Counted from the first letter of the stretch, positions 24,346-36,112 are shown. The stretch: DNA of 64,000 nucleotides from Ectobius pallidus (GCA_964059195.1 CAXKWD010000006.1:10160530-10224529); one strand, 5' to 3'. Notes: generated by a model not told the origin, from the sequence alone. Translations and numbers: made by a program.

Positions 24346-25149
24346 ATGGAAGGAACTAGTGATGATGTAAATCTTAATTCCAGTTTCGTTTCCTTTGCAG
24401 ATATTCTGAGAAGGCCTAATCGCAGAAGGAGATCATCCAGAATGAATGAGATAGCAGTGCAGAACCCTCAGCCTGTCAGTACTAACAATAGATTCTCTGT
24501 TCTAGATACTGAAGATGATGCTGTAGAAACAGAAGAAGCCCAGCCACCCAGACCAGCTACTACTTGTAGGCCCACTAATAAGAGAAAGATTTTAGTTTTA
24601 GGTAGCAGTCATGCCAGACACATGGGATCTGCTCTTCAAGATGCCGTAGGAGACGATTTTCAAGTGCAATGTTTATGTAAACCTAATGCTGGACTTAGTG
24701 ATGTTGTTTCAGGTATCAAGGGACTGACCAAAGGATTCACCAAGGAGGACCGGGTGGTGATTATTGGAGGAGCCGGGAACAGCTTAGACAGAGATCCGAG
24801 CTATTCAGTTGCAGCAGATCTTGATAGTATTTCTGAAGGTAGCATGCATACTAATATAGATTTTGTTGAATTATTCCACAGGTACGACAAGCCCTCGCTT
24901 CGATCAAAGGTAAAAGCTGTAAATGATAAGTTGTGGAAATTCTCTAGTGATCATATTAACTTCAATGTTGTTTCTGTTAGCAGCTTAAGAAGGGAAGAGT
25001 ATACCAGGCATGGACTTCATCTCAACCTTCGAGGAAAGAAGACACTGGCAGCACTGGTTGCAGAGGAGCTGAAGTGTAATGTACTAGATTGTAACAGGCC
25101 TATTCCTGTCATAGATGGTGGCTCGACTCGTTTTTTAGGGGGAATCTAA
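24346..25149 (+). CDS. LINE ORF1 with SGNH-hydrolase-like domain
   Basis: 267 codons from ATG 24346. An earlier TTG would add five residues but follows TTGCAG and is less likely. Residues 1-75 are polar and low in order. From about residue 82 an SGNH/GDSL-type fold is suggested by KILVLGSSHARHMG (block I, the nucleophile Ser in GSSH instead of GDSH), VVIIGGAGN (block III, GxGN instead of GxND) and YTRHGLHLN near residue 230 (block V, HxxH instead of DxxH). In CR1/L2 elements such ORF1 domains are thought to act as esterases or lipid-associated RNP factors. Activity here is uncertain because of the altered acid position. The frame is intact. Its 3' end overlaps ORF2 in the -1 frame. Confidence 0.8.
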   Translation: MEGTSDDVNLNSSFVSFADILRRPNRRRRSSRMNEIAVQNPQPVSTNNRFSVLDTEDDAVETEEAQPPRPATTCRPTNKRKILVLGSSHARHMGSALQDAVGDDFQVQCLCKPNAGLSDVVSGIKGLTKGFTKEDRVVIIGGAGNSLDRDPSYSVAADLDSISEGSMHTNIDFVELFHRYDKPSLRSKVKAVNDKLWKFSSDHINFNVVSVSSLRREEYTRHGLHLNLRGKKTLAALVAEELKCNVLDCNRPIPVIDGGSTRFLGGI

Positions 25150-28111
25150 GTGAAAGAATCCAACAGCTTAGGCCTATATGCATATCTAAAGTCAATAATA
25201 GTAATACACTAAGGCCTATAGCTAGAAATAATAAATCATTTGCAGTATTTCATCAAAACATAAGGGGGCTTGAAAATAAAATTGAAGAATTTAACTTAGC
25301 CATTCAGGATACAATTAATTCTAAAAAACAGGAAATTCAAGTTATTTGTCTAACAGAACACCACTGTGCAGAAACAGATCTGGAACAATTAAAAATTGAT
25401 AACTTTTCACTATGTTCAAAATTTTGTAGACATTCCATAAAATGTGGAGGTGTGAGTATATTTATCAAAAGAAACTTACATTTCAGTAATATAGACACAA
25501 GTTCTTTCTGTAAAGAACAGGATTTTGAATGTTGTTCAGCCAGATTGGATTTTGACAATGATACATTTGTAATACTAACCATTTACAGGGCACCATCAGG
25601 TAATTTCAATTATTTTGTAAATCAGTTAGAAAGGGTTCTTAATTCACTGTATAGTACTAATGTAAATATTATACTGTGTGGGGACTTTAATGTAGATTTC
25701 TCAATTGATAGTGAGAAGAAGATCAGACTGATATCTTTATTGGGTAGCTATAATCTAGATTTCATAGTAAACTTTCCAACGAGAATTCAGAACAACTCCC
25801 AAACAACAATCTAGATAATATATTCATAGATATAGAAAAACATTTTAATTTTAAAGTATTTCCAATATTAAATGGATTATCAGATCATGATGCACAAATG
25901 TTAGTGCTGAACAATATTAAAGTAAATTTGAACAGTAAACATGCTCATAGTAATATGACTAGAGTAATGAATGACGATTCAATTTTAAATTTCAAACAAG
26001 ATCTTGGGAATGAAAACTGGGAATCTATGTTATCCTATGACAAAGTAGATAGTAAATTAAGTGAATTCCTAAATATAGTGTCACGACATTTTGAGGCAAA
26101 TTTTCCAAAAAAGAAAACGGCTAATTTACCTAATTCAAGGAATAACACATGGTTAACTGCTGGTATTAAAATATCATGTGCAAACAAAAGAGAGCTCTAT
26201 CTAAAATATAGAACCAGTAACAACCAAACTCATAAGGAATACTATAAAAAGTATAGCAACATACTGAAGAAAGTAATCAAAGAAGCAAAAAGTAGGCATT
26301 TTTCACAAGTAATTGATAAATCAAATAATAAAGTTAAGACTGTATGGAATATAATAAAAAACGAAACAGGGAGAACAAAGGGAAACAATGATTGTACATC
26401 ATTAATATACCAAGACATAAAACTAGATAATTTATCAGACATTACAAATGCTTTTAATAGTCACTTTATAAATATTGCAGAGAAATGTATTCCTATAAAT
26501 AATATTAACATTAAGGCAGTAGACCTACTAACAAAATCTACAGTTTGGAACCATAGATTTCAATTGAACCCGACTTCTCACAAAGAAATTGAAAATATAA
26601 TCAAGTCTCTCAAAAGTAAAAGCTCGTCTGGATGGGATGAGATAAGTGGTAGGTTATTAAAAAGTTGCTCATCGGAACTCAGTAAACCTCTTAGTCACAT
26701 ATGCAATTGTTCATTAGAAAATGGAATATTTCCAGAAAGACTGAAGCATGCTATTGTTAAGCCCCTCTTTAAAAAAGGTGACAAAAATCTACCATCAAAT
26801 TATAGACCTATATCGCTCTAAAACTCATTTTCAAAAGTTTTTGAAAAAGTCATGTACAAACGCATAATACACTATCTTAATTTGAATGAAATTCTTACTT
26901 CATCTCAGTTTGGATTTAGAAGTGGCATGTCCACTGAGAATGCTACATTTCAACTTACTACAGAAATACTGGAAGCGTTAGATAAAAAGAAATATGCTCT
27001 GGGAATTTTCTGCGACTTAGCTAAAGCGTTTGACTGTATAAATCATGAAATATTACTTCAAAAATTGGAACATTATGGGTTCGATAATTTAATACTTAAG
27101 TGGTTCAAATCATATCTTTCTGATAGAACTCAAAAGGTAATAACAAATGGAAATGAATCTAACTTAGGGGTTGTTAAGAATGGGGTACCTCAGGGATCAA
27201 TACTAGGACCTTTGCTCTTTTTAATTTTCATTAATGACTTGCCCTATAACTTAAGTGACGAATCAAAGGTATTGCTCTTCGCAGATGATACTAGTGTACT
27301 TGTAACAGGAACGTCACAAGAACATTTATCAAGAATAGCTACAAAGGCTTTTCACGAGTTAAACACATGGTTTCTATCTAATAAAATGACACTTAATATT
27401 GATAAGACCCATTTTATACAATTTAGAACAAAAAACAGATGTATCTCAAATCTTGAAATTAATTATGGAACACAAATCATACAAGAAATTAGCAATGTAA
27501 AATTTTTAGGACTGCAAATTGACCAAAATCTTGACTGGAAGACACACATAGAAATGATAGGTCCAAAACTGAGTTCAGCATGCTTTGCTTTAAGAATTTT
27601 GAATAATATATTAAAACAGGATGCATTACTTATGGTATATTTTGCATATTTTCACTCGGTAATGAGGTACGGGATCATATTCTGAGGCAACTCTTCCCAT
27701 AGGGAGAAAATATTTAGACTACAAAAGCGGGCAATAAGAATAATATGTGGAAAGAAAAATAGGGAATCTTGTAAACCGCTATTTGAAAAATTAAAAGTCC
27801 TCACTCTTACAGGGGAGTATATATATTCTGTTATGTGTTATGTAGTGAATAATATTGATAAATTTCAAACTAATTTTAGTGTACACGGACGTACTACCAG
27901 AAACATGAATGATCTACACAGACCAAATAACTCGTTAAAACTCTTTCAGAAGGGTGCTTATTATTCTGCAGTACAGATATATAACAAGCTTCCAAACAAC
28001 ATTAAATTATTATGTATTCAAAGAAAGAGCAAACCTTTCAAAACAGCTGTCAAGGAATTTTTAATAACTCACACCTTCTACAATTTGGAGGAATATTTCC
28101 AGCTTGGATAA
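25095..28111 (+). pseudogene. LINE ORF2: APE endonuclease and reverse transcriptase, three lesions
   Basis: Open in frame 3 from 25095 with no ATG before the conserved core. The endonuclease shows FHQNIRGLENK, ICLTEHH (catalytic Glu), IYRAPSG and LCGDFNVD. At 25809-25814 a 1-base loss (or 2-base gain) creates a stop and moves the rest to frame 2, where LDNIFID and GLSDHDAQ (SDH motif) follow. The reverse transcriptase runs through FKKGDKNLPSNYRPISL, a TAA at 26819 (probably from a Leu codon), FGFRSGMSTENA, FCDLAKAFD (catalytic Asp near 27014), GVPQGSILGPLLF and FADD (27278-27289). TGA at 27683 replaces a probable Trp, and the frame then reads to TAA at 28109. Otherwise well preserved. Confidence 0.88.
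25131..25137 (+). promoter_or_regulatory. candidate -1 ribosomal frameshift site (T TTT TTA)
   Basis: In the ORF1 frame the codons are CGT TTT TTA GGG GGA ATC TAA, so the heptamer T_TTT_TTA sits in the X_XXY_YYZ register, 12 bases before the ORF1 stop. A -1 slip gives TTT TTT AGG GGG AAT CTA and continues in the ORF2 frame, which is open from 25095. This is the same slippery heptamer used by retroviral gag-pol. I do not see a strong stem directly downstream, so function is a hypothesis. Confidence 0.5.
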
Positions 28112-28462
28112 ATTTGGCAGCTTACAGTTTCTGTAGGCCTATATTATTGTTATAACATGCATGTATTTTTTGATCTGACGTGTTCTATATCCTTGAGCCC
28201 CGCTCAACACAGGATCTACAGGACGAGATATCTACATCTACATCAAGTAGTTTTAGCACCTTTAGTGTAGTAGGGCCTATTATTATTGAATGACCTTTAA
28301 ATTTTTTTTGGAAAATATGTAATCTGAAATTCCCATTCTGTTTTCTCGGGTATTACTTGTAAATAAATTAATGTTGTTATTGTTATAATAATACCGGTAA
28401 ATATTGCACTAGGGTTTGATGTGTTCTAGGCCTACTAATTTTAGTAGGCATTTTAGACTCTT

Positions 28463-28730
28463 TGACCGCCGGCGTGGTCTTTTGGTTAGCGTCACTGACT
28501 ACAGATCCGACGGCCCGGGTTCAATCCCCTGGTACCTCGGATTTTTCCGAGGTAGGGAGGTCTGGTACGGATGCACTCAGCCTCATGATTCAACATTGCT
28601 GGAATTGTGTACCCTAGGTCACGCTGCCAGTTTCCAACGTGAAGACACTGACTCTAATGCGCAATTTCGTAACGCTACAATTGACGCTACGGGTGAAGCT
28701 GCAGCTAGCACTTCCAATTAAATTAAATGT
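28463..28730 (+). mobile_element. tRNA-derived SINE family 2, copy 1
   Basis: The head has a tRNA-like A box (GTGGTCTTTTGGTTAGCGTC) and a B-box region (GGCCCGGGTTCAATCCC). The body contains TTTTTCCGAGGTAGGGAGGT and a 3' part ending AATTAAATTAAATG. The same head and body occur on the minus strand at 61545-61877. No target duplication was resolved. Confidence 0.8.
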
Positions 28731-28807
28731 ACCGAAATGTTTGTTTGTTTGATCTATTTGTGATAATTAGTAGGCCTACAATACCTCAAACACTAGTACA
28801 ATATTTA

Positions 28808-28808
28808 C

Positions 28809-28841
<33 letters not shown>

Positions 28842-28845
28842 TTAT
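28808..28845 (+). repeat. (AAT)n microsatellite
   Basis: A run of AAT trinucleotides, immediately beyond the end of the Merlin-like fragment homology. Confidence 0.9.
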
Positions 28846-28861
28846 TTACAAGTAAAGGCGC

Positions 28862-29290
28862 TAAACCTATGAAACTTTAAACTCTAGTCTACAGGATAAA
28901 CAGTCCTAACATCTTCTATCATTTCTTGAAATGGATCTGCTAGTCGGTGCTTACAGTCCAGACGCCACAAGTATTCTACCAAATGGGTATCTACCTGTTC
29001 GCATCTGATACTGCCTCTGGCTAGGCATGCACGGAGAGATCGCCAACGTGACTCGATATTGTTCGTATGAACACCAGTCACCGGATTTACGATTTTCACA
29101 TTCTGGGACTTGAACCCATCTGCAGAACACATGTCTGGGGTTTTGGTGCATATATTGGCAGCAGTGACTTCAGATGTTGCCTCCATTCCTAGTCTCGGCA
29201 CTTCGGGAAAAAACTTCGGGAATCTTCTCAGTTCATAGCATATCAACGTGAACTTTCGAACTTAATGTTCGAGGGACCTAAACCAAAGTT
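28862..29290 (-). pseudogene. Merlin-like (ISXO2-type) transposase, C-terminal fragment
   Basis: The minus-strand frame 28884-29246 (120 codons) contains VNPVTGVHTNNIESRWRSLR and VEYLWRLDCKHR. The N-T-N-I-E-S-x-W-R motif with a following YLWR is diagnostic of the DDE domain of ISXO2/IS1016 transposases, used in eukaryotes by Merlin elements. The IES Glu is the last catalytic residue. The part carrying the first two Asp residues is absent here. A shorter relative lies at 24090-24297 in the opposite orientation. Confidence 0.8.
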
Positions 29291-30670
29291 TATCCTAAAG
29301 ATCAATGGGTTTATGATGCGTAGGCCTTCCAAAAATTCTGAAATACAGAAAATGTGCAGCTTTTTTTGAAGGGCCCTAATCTAAAGTTGAGCCAGAAAGG
29401 GCTTCACTGAGGGTGGGATATATCTCATGCGACGATGCACTTTATATTTGGATTTTCCTCAAGTTTGCTCACAAACTGCAAAAGTAACATAATATAACAT
29501 GGAGGTTCCTAACCTAACATTGGAATGCCTGCTCCCGTGAACTCCGGTATTGCCGTTAAGTTCAGTGGGCGGAGCTTAGGGGGCTATTTATTCTTCCTTT
29601 TTCCCGAAAGACCTTATGCAATTGTCACGGGACTCTAAAGAACCGGTGGAAGTCCGTGTTCCCTTTTTTAAATTATACCAAATTCTCCTTCTTAATTAAT
29701 TCCAATATATAGTGTATTTTTTACTCTATAATACCAGTCAAACACAAGGTAACCTACAAACCTATTGAAGAAGTACCTACCATAACTTTTCTACATTTAT
29801 GGGAAGAAGATTTACACCTACACTTGTAGGAAAGACACATTTGCATGAACTGATCTTTTGGCATTGTAACGTACTGTTGTCACAGAGGCATTGCGAACAA
29901 AATAATAAAAGAGAAAACCACAATAACTTCATCATGAAACAGTCAAACATTCTAAAAAACCATACGTGATCACATGACGATGATACACAAACAGACGACG
30001 GCAGAAACTTATCTCCAGGGAAATTAATACCATACATCGCATGAAATCTCTCTTAACTACAAGTACTGCCAACGTGATTTCAATAGCCTGCCAAACGTCT
30101 CCGATAGATAGCGTTGGTGCACTAGCCGGTTTCTTGGCCGGTATGCGTTTGCCGTTCGACTCTTGTTTTTCAAGTTGGTGTATGCTCTTAATGTTCTTTC
30201 AAATGTTGTTCCGGTTCCATCTTCCCAGATCGAAAAATATGTTCGTAATTTTCTATTTTCTTAGAGGATACGAGATTACGAATCATACTTCCTTGTTTAC
30301 TGGGCTCGTGTAGAATGTTCTTGTGTTAATAAGATGAAAGAAAAAACATCAAAGCAGATACCACAAAAAAGTAAAAATTAACTAAAATATTATATGAGAT
30401 ATTTCCGACATGGACAACATTAGGCTTCTTTGTAAAATGTTCTCAATCTATGAATATTTATACGCAGTGTAGCGATTGGCTATTATTTAATTTTTTTTAA
30501 TTTAATATTTAATTTGCCGTGACCATCGAAGAGATGCTAGGTCATTTAAAAATAGAGCAAATTACAAATAGAAGTAAATTAAAATGACGCAGTAACTTTT
30601 AGCTTTTGTTAAATTGTTTCTACAGTGCATCCTTATATTTAATGATCACTTTCCTATTTAATTTATGTAG
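29291..30670. other. no recognisable gene
   Basis: Divergent open frames at 29777-30037 (minus) and 30041-30313 (plus), each about 90 codons, show no recognisable motif or splice structure. The sequence between 29.5 and 30.3 kb is moderately GC-rich. I do not call a gene. Confidence 0.35.
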
Positions 30671-30673
30671 TTA

Positions 30674-30890
30674 CTAGCTTAAAAGGCCCGGCGTCGCTCG
30701 GGTTTTGTATTTTATAAATTTTAAAATAACTTATAGATCATTATATAGGTATTTAGAATTTGAAATGAGTAAGAACGACTTATCACCGAAAGCGATAAAT
30801 ATAGTTTTTTATGGCTTATAGCAAATCTCTGCTGCTTCGCCCACGATAATTAATCGAAAGATTAACAATTGAGAGCAAACCAATAAAAAA
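30674..30890 (+). repeat. interspersed repeat family Z, copy 3 (5' part)
   Basis: Starts CTAGCTTAAAAGGCCCGGCG and TCGCTCGGGTTTTGTATTTT, identical to the head at 57775. It truncates after about 215 bp, next to the minisatellite that hosts the palindrome. Confidence 0.8.
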
Positions 30891-30924
30891 GTGTGCGTGG
30901 AACGCCACGCGACCGAAGTAAACT

Positions 30925-31001
30925 TTTTTATTTTTTCAATTTTTTACTATTGGATTTTTTCAATTTTGCATTATTGGACTTTTAATATTGGGTTTTCGGA
31001 C
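30925..31001 (+). repeat. AT-rich minisatellite, left flank of the palindrome, with target duplication
   Basis: Short degenerate units of the type TTTTTCAATTTT-TATTGGA. The same type of sequence, in the same orientation, resumes after the palindrome at 46817. The last six bases, TCGGAC (30996-31001), are repeated at 46817-46822. Confidence 0.8.
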
Positions 31002-31019
31002 AGTAGTATGGTTTTGTCA

Positions 31020-31345
31020 CCTACGTCATTGGAGGGTCCGGAGGGTCCGGTAGGGGAAACGGGTCACGTGACAGGTGGCGCTGTAGGGGAAGGTGGGCGT
31101 GGCTATGACGTCAGTGGCGGATTGTATGACGTCACGGATTCTGATTGGTTGGATTGCGTCACGTGATATGGAGGGGAAGGTGAGACCGTAGTGGAGGGGG
31201 AAGGCTTACGTCACGGAGGGTCCAGAGGGTCCGCTTACGTCATCATTACGTCATGGGAGGGTCCAGAGGGTCCGCTTACGTCATGGGAGGGTCCAGAGGG
31301 TCCGCTTACGTCATGGGAGGGTCCGGAGGGTCCGCCTACGTCACA
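31020..31345 (+). repeat. 30-bp GC-rich minisatellite with ACGTCA motifs (mirror 46473-46798)
   Basis: Near-identical units of GAGGGTCCAGAGGGTCCGCT plus TACGTCATGG, about four in a row at 31210-31345, with looser units before. Two full TGACGTCA sites lie at 31106-31113 and 31127-31134. The 67-codon frame through it (MGGSRGSAYV repeats) is a by-product of the repeat. Confidence 0.85.
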
Positions 31346-31781
31346 AGTGGGCGTGGCTATAACCATGTGATTCAAAATGGCGTCGGTTCCGGTTCCTATT
31401 GCAAATGGCGGCGGTTCCGGTTCCGGGGCGTACGAAGCGCGAAATTCAAAATTTGAGAATTTATAATGTAATTGGTTACGTTTCCGGCGCGAAATTCAAA
31501 ATTTGGAAATTTATAATGAAAATGGCTACGTTTCCGGTTCCTATTTCAAATGGCGGATGGTGGGAGATTTAATACTTGATGGCGGTTGATTTGAAAATTG
31601 CAAAAGGTGGAAATTGAATATTACAATTGCAAATAGCGGATGGTGGGAAATTTGAAATTTGTATATTGGTATTGTTTTACAACATGGCGGCATCGCTTAC
31701 GTCACAAGTGGAATGAGAGGGGAAGGTGGAATGTTTTACAATATGGTAGCATCGCATACGTCATCAGAGGAGGAGCAAAGG

Positions 31782-31912
31782 ATTGATGACGTCATTGCAG
31801 GAGCCGCAGGATTGATTACGTCATTGCAGGAGCTGATGACGTCATTGCAGGAGCCGCAGGATTGATTACGTCATTGCAGGAGCCGCAGGAGCCGATGACG
31901 TCACAGCAGATT
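31782..31912 (+). repeat. second ACGTCA minisatellite (mirror 45906-46036)
   Basis: Units of about 29 bp alternate ATTGATGACGTCATTGCAGG and ATTGATTACGTCATTGCAGG with AGCCGCAGG. Full TGACGTCA palindromes lie at 31787, 31837 and 31896. Confidence 0.85.
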
Positions 31913-34223
31913 TTAATCTTTATGTCTTTTTAGCATGGAAGCATATAGATCACGAAGCGTAAATGCATCGTTATCAGTTTTCTGTAAGATGATTCTTTTT
32001 CTAAAATCTAGTGACTCATCCTAGAGTAAAGGCGGTCGGTACCCCGCGTTCCGAATGTTAAAAAATCTAAACCTCCTTATTTATTATCAGAATCCATCGA
32101 AAGTGTATAGTTAGCATTATTTTATTCCTTCGTAAATATGGTAGCTTTCGTCTTAAAACTATATTTTATTTGTAAGATGATAATCCTAGCCCAAGGGGTT
32201 AACTCAGCTTCTGGCTTAGCGGATAGTCGTAAATTTTCCTATCATGATCGATGCATAATCTTACATGTTGAATTATCTTCAAATCCCCCAGTATAATGTC
32301 GGAATAATATTATGTTAATAATTATAGGTTTTTATAAGACCAACACCGTATGTGTTATATCAATACAGAAAGCCAGTGAATGTTTAATCATATGCGTGCA
32401 GTGATTTTGCTTAGGTAGCAGTAGTATCATCTAGCCCTCCATACATGTTATCTCTCTTACTATGCAGCGGTAATATAACGCTGTACGCTTATCGCTATCT
32501 TACAACGTCATTCATTGAGACTTCCTTTTAAATCCCAACTCTATCATATTATAAAGTCGCAGGCCAGTACTTTTAAATATTAAATCCTTAATCATAGCAC
32601 ATGTCTTATGTAGTATTAGTCAACAGTATTTTTATTGCGGAATATTGTAATATTTCATCGCAGAGTGGTAGTGAACTTATTTTGTAATATTCCATCGCTG
32701 AGTGGTTCTGAGTTCGATTCAAAGTCAGTAAAGGCATATTCAGCTTTTCTCACATTGCGGGAAATTGAATATACTGTTTCAGAAAAGCGCTGATAAGAAA
32801 TAAATATCAAATAACGCTTTAACGTATATTTCTCCCAGTGATTCATCTCCGCTGGAACCTTATATTATTAATGTAGTTTGATACAGAGTATGTCAGCATT
32901 TATTATATGAAAATTAATATTTTATTTCCGTACTAGAATTAAATATCGGATATCTGTTGATGTCACCAGAAATGAATATTTTTCGCATACGACATCGATT
33001 TAATGTGGGAAATCATGAACAGGTATCTTCACAAGCAGGAAACGTGAAATATCTAATTACTGACTTAAGCTTTAACGTATATTTCTCCTGTCGCGAGGCT
33101 ATCGTCAGCATTTTTTTAAACTCCAATCATGTCATTGGTGTAAAATATATTTATCCTGTTGTGAGGCTATTTCATAACGTCATCACTACAGACCTACTTC
33201 TCGTATAATGTTTGGCCGCTAGCTTTTAAATACGAGGTTGAAAGTTGCAATACATTCATTTGAAGCGCCACGGAGTTTTAGAGTTTAGATGATTAAATAT
33301 GCATTACCTATTTTTATGTACGATGCTTTCATTCACCGTTCTACAAACGGACTTGATCAAATTGTTTACTTTATACATCACGTAACAGTCCTATTACAAA
33401 TAGTAGAAACTCAAAATAGCTAGAGGTTCGAGTTTTCAAAACTTACAATTTTTTCCATATTTAGACTTTCAATTAAATTTATGTTTTTATTTTACAAGAT
33501 CACCAGTAATTTTTAATATGATCCACAACGGTGGCGCGGCTCCAAACACCCTCAATGTCTACCACTGATGTTTTATAAAGTCGTTATTATATTCAAATTA
33601 TATTTTAATTTCAAGGTGGTCTGTGTTAGAGCTTTTTCCATGAATATGTCATCCTCAGATCCAACTAAGTTTTAACTTTTGCTTCCATCCGTATATATTT
33701 TCATTGAATAATCCACATATTCTTCCACTTTGCTAATTACTCTTAAGTCCACTGGATGAAGTCAGTTGTGAGAATCTCACAAAGCTTTCTCTACCCTCAA
33801 AATTGTAACAACTTTAATGTCCTCCAACATACAGATTTTACATCATAGAGCAAAAATATTTTTCCAGGTTATAATATTGAGATTATTTTAGCTTTTTTCC
33901 ATAGATTTAGGGAATTTTCTATTTGTTAATCATCCACTATCAATCATCGTTATCTTGCTCACTATATCGGCTTCTCCACGAGCTTTTAAATGATCATTAT
34001 GTTCTAAAACATTCATAATTTCTGAATGTATACAAATATAATCTCCGGTGTTTATTGGTATCTTTGTTTCTTCTCTTAACCTTCTCCAAAATTAACTATC
34101 TTCTTATTATTATCTGGCTCATAGCATCTTCTTTACTATTTGTATTCGTTTCTAAAATATGCTTGTTAACACTATGCTTTTCCTTATTTTTGTCAGATCT
34201 AAGTTTGTATATTTCATTCCATG

Positions 34224-34766
34224 AGTGATGTTCTTTACGCATTTCTTTTATAATGTGGTACCATCTCCTTAGTATGCAAAATGTCATAGATTTTTACCTA
34301 ATTTACACCATCATGTTTTGAATTAGTTTCTTAACTTTACACCATTTTTTTTAACTTAACCTACACAATATTCCATCAATTTTTTCTTTTTATCATACAA
34401 CCTACCTAATTATCCTAACAAAATGGGATTATCACCAAGTTAACATACATTTTTTCTATAATACATCACAAGTTTAGCGGTTAAAGATAATATGCTTATT
34501 GTTTTTACATGTTCTATAACGTGGTACTACACCAGTTCTAACATTGCCTATGAACTCGACATGTCTTAGACCCATATTTTAAATGTACTTGATACAAATA
34601 TAATTTTTTACGAGATCTTCATCATAATTTACAGAGCACCTAATAGTTATTTGTAATATTGTTTTAAATTTAAAGTCATTGTATCCGATAGTCTTCACAA
34701 TATTTCATTTTAATTTTTCGGTTATGTTCGTTCTATATAGGTATTTCATTTATACAATCAAGCTAT
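34224..34766 (+). repeat. arm-internal duplication, copy 1 (mirror 43052-43594)
   Basis: Starts GTGATGTTCTTTACGCATTT, runs through ACCATCTCCTTAGTATGCAA and ends at TTCTATATAGGTATTTCATT. It repeats about 1.9 kb further in at 36134-36648, with small indels and substitutions. Confidence 0.85.
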
Positions 34767-35943
34767 ATAACCTTAAAGGGTCACATCCTACTTCGTATCA
34801 ACCGCTCATTCTACAATATTTCATGTCGGTACTAGGTGATAATATTAAGGTCTAAGTTGTAACCACAACGGTTTTTCAAATACGAGCTACCATTTCTTTA
34901 TACAGCTGAATCTTCAGAAGTCCTTACAAAGGTCAGTACATACCGTTTTAAGGTTTTTATTCAGATAAATCCGTTCACGATTGGTATATACCCACTACAA
35001 ATCCACAGCGTAGATATTAGCTCTAACGACAACATACAGTCTTTTCTCATCCATCCATATGTATTTGTTCTTCCCATTTCCTTTTTGCCACTTGAAATAA
35101 TTTCGGTGTACACTTATTTATAGTATTTATCTTTATAAATATCAAATATCAGTACTCATTAAGAATTAAATCACGTTTACTTCCAACTGAGGTACTCTTC
35201 ACATTCTGCTTTTCCTATATTATATCACATGCTTTATTTATTTATTTATTTATTCAAAATCTTAACATCAGTAGAGTAAGAAGTAAAATATGTATTATAA
35301 AGAAATCTTTTTCGCTACAACTTCAACAGAATTTTTTCATCTCATAATGTATACAAAAGTTCACTCACATCCTTAAATTATATTCCAAATTCATCTCCCT
35401 CATTACATAACCTTCCTTCAAGATGATTATTTATTTATCAAGTCATCAAATATCAAAAAAGTTAAAAAATCTATTTAATTAATTATAATCATTGAATTTT
35501 AGCTAATTTGTGACATCATATGTGAAATATTTTTCTTAGCTTCTGGTAATATGCACATTATATTTTATGTATCAAATGATTATGCAAATATCAGAGTCAA
35601 GAAAATAACATACATCTTCTAACATATAGAGAGTAAGTTTCACAACGCAAAACGTACACGTGAGAAGGTGTTGATTAGTCAGCAAAGTATATCAGGATCC
35701 AAGTCTCTATACCATACACCTTCATTAAGGAAAAAAGATATCGCGTATAATTTTCATAATAAGCATTTATATTTTGCATGCTTTTTCCCTAACGTCCTGA
35801 TTATAATATTCAATTAGATATAACTTACCATAGCTATGTTATCAATACAATGTTGAGGTTCAGGTTTTACATCTGCTTCATGTATGAAACTTGGAAATAA
35901 GACTTAGATATCGCATAAATTTCATAACCTGTTCATGTTTCGC

Positions 35944-36112
35944 GGCACCTAATAGTTATCGGTAATATTGTTTTAAATTTAAAGTCATTGCCTAAGTTCT
36001 CATCATTACTTAAAATACATTTGAACTCAACCAGTCTTAGACCGATATTTTATAAACACTTGACACAAGTAATATTTTTACGAGATCTTTATCATAATTT
36101 ACAGATCACCTA
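35944..36112 (+). repeat. arm-internal duplication, partial copy (mirror 41706-41874)
   Basis: Shares CACCTAATAGTTAT, GTAATATTGTTTTAAATTTA and the CTTAGACC(G/C)ATATTTTA block with the two longer copies, in a rearranged order. Confidence 0.75.

Larger units (their letters stand above)
24298..28396 (+). mobile_element. CR1/L2-type LINE, near-complete but mutated
   Basis: A non-LTR retrotransposon with ORF1 (24346-25149), ORF2 (25095-28111, broken) and a 3' UTR of about 285 bp ending in TTATTGTTATAATAATA-like repeats. The 5' end abuts a Merlin fragment with almost no UTR before ORF1, so it may be 5'-truncated. ORF1 with an SGNH-hydrolase-like domain, APE-type endonuclease and FADD reverse transcriptase fit the CR1/L2 group. 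Few lesions suggest a fairly recent insertion. Confidence 0.85.

Noticed and set aside
31253..31456. 67-codon frame with MGGSRGSAYV repeats
   Set aside because: It is the 30-bp minisatellite read in one frame. The mirror copy has the same frame, as expected from the palindrome.
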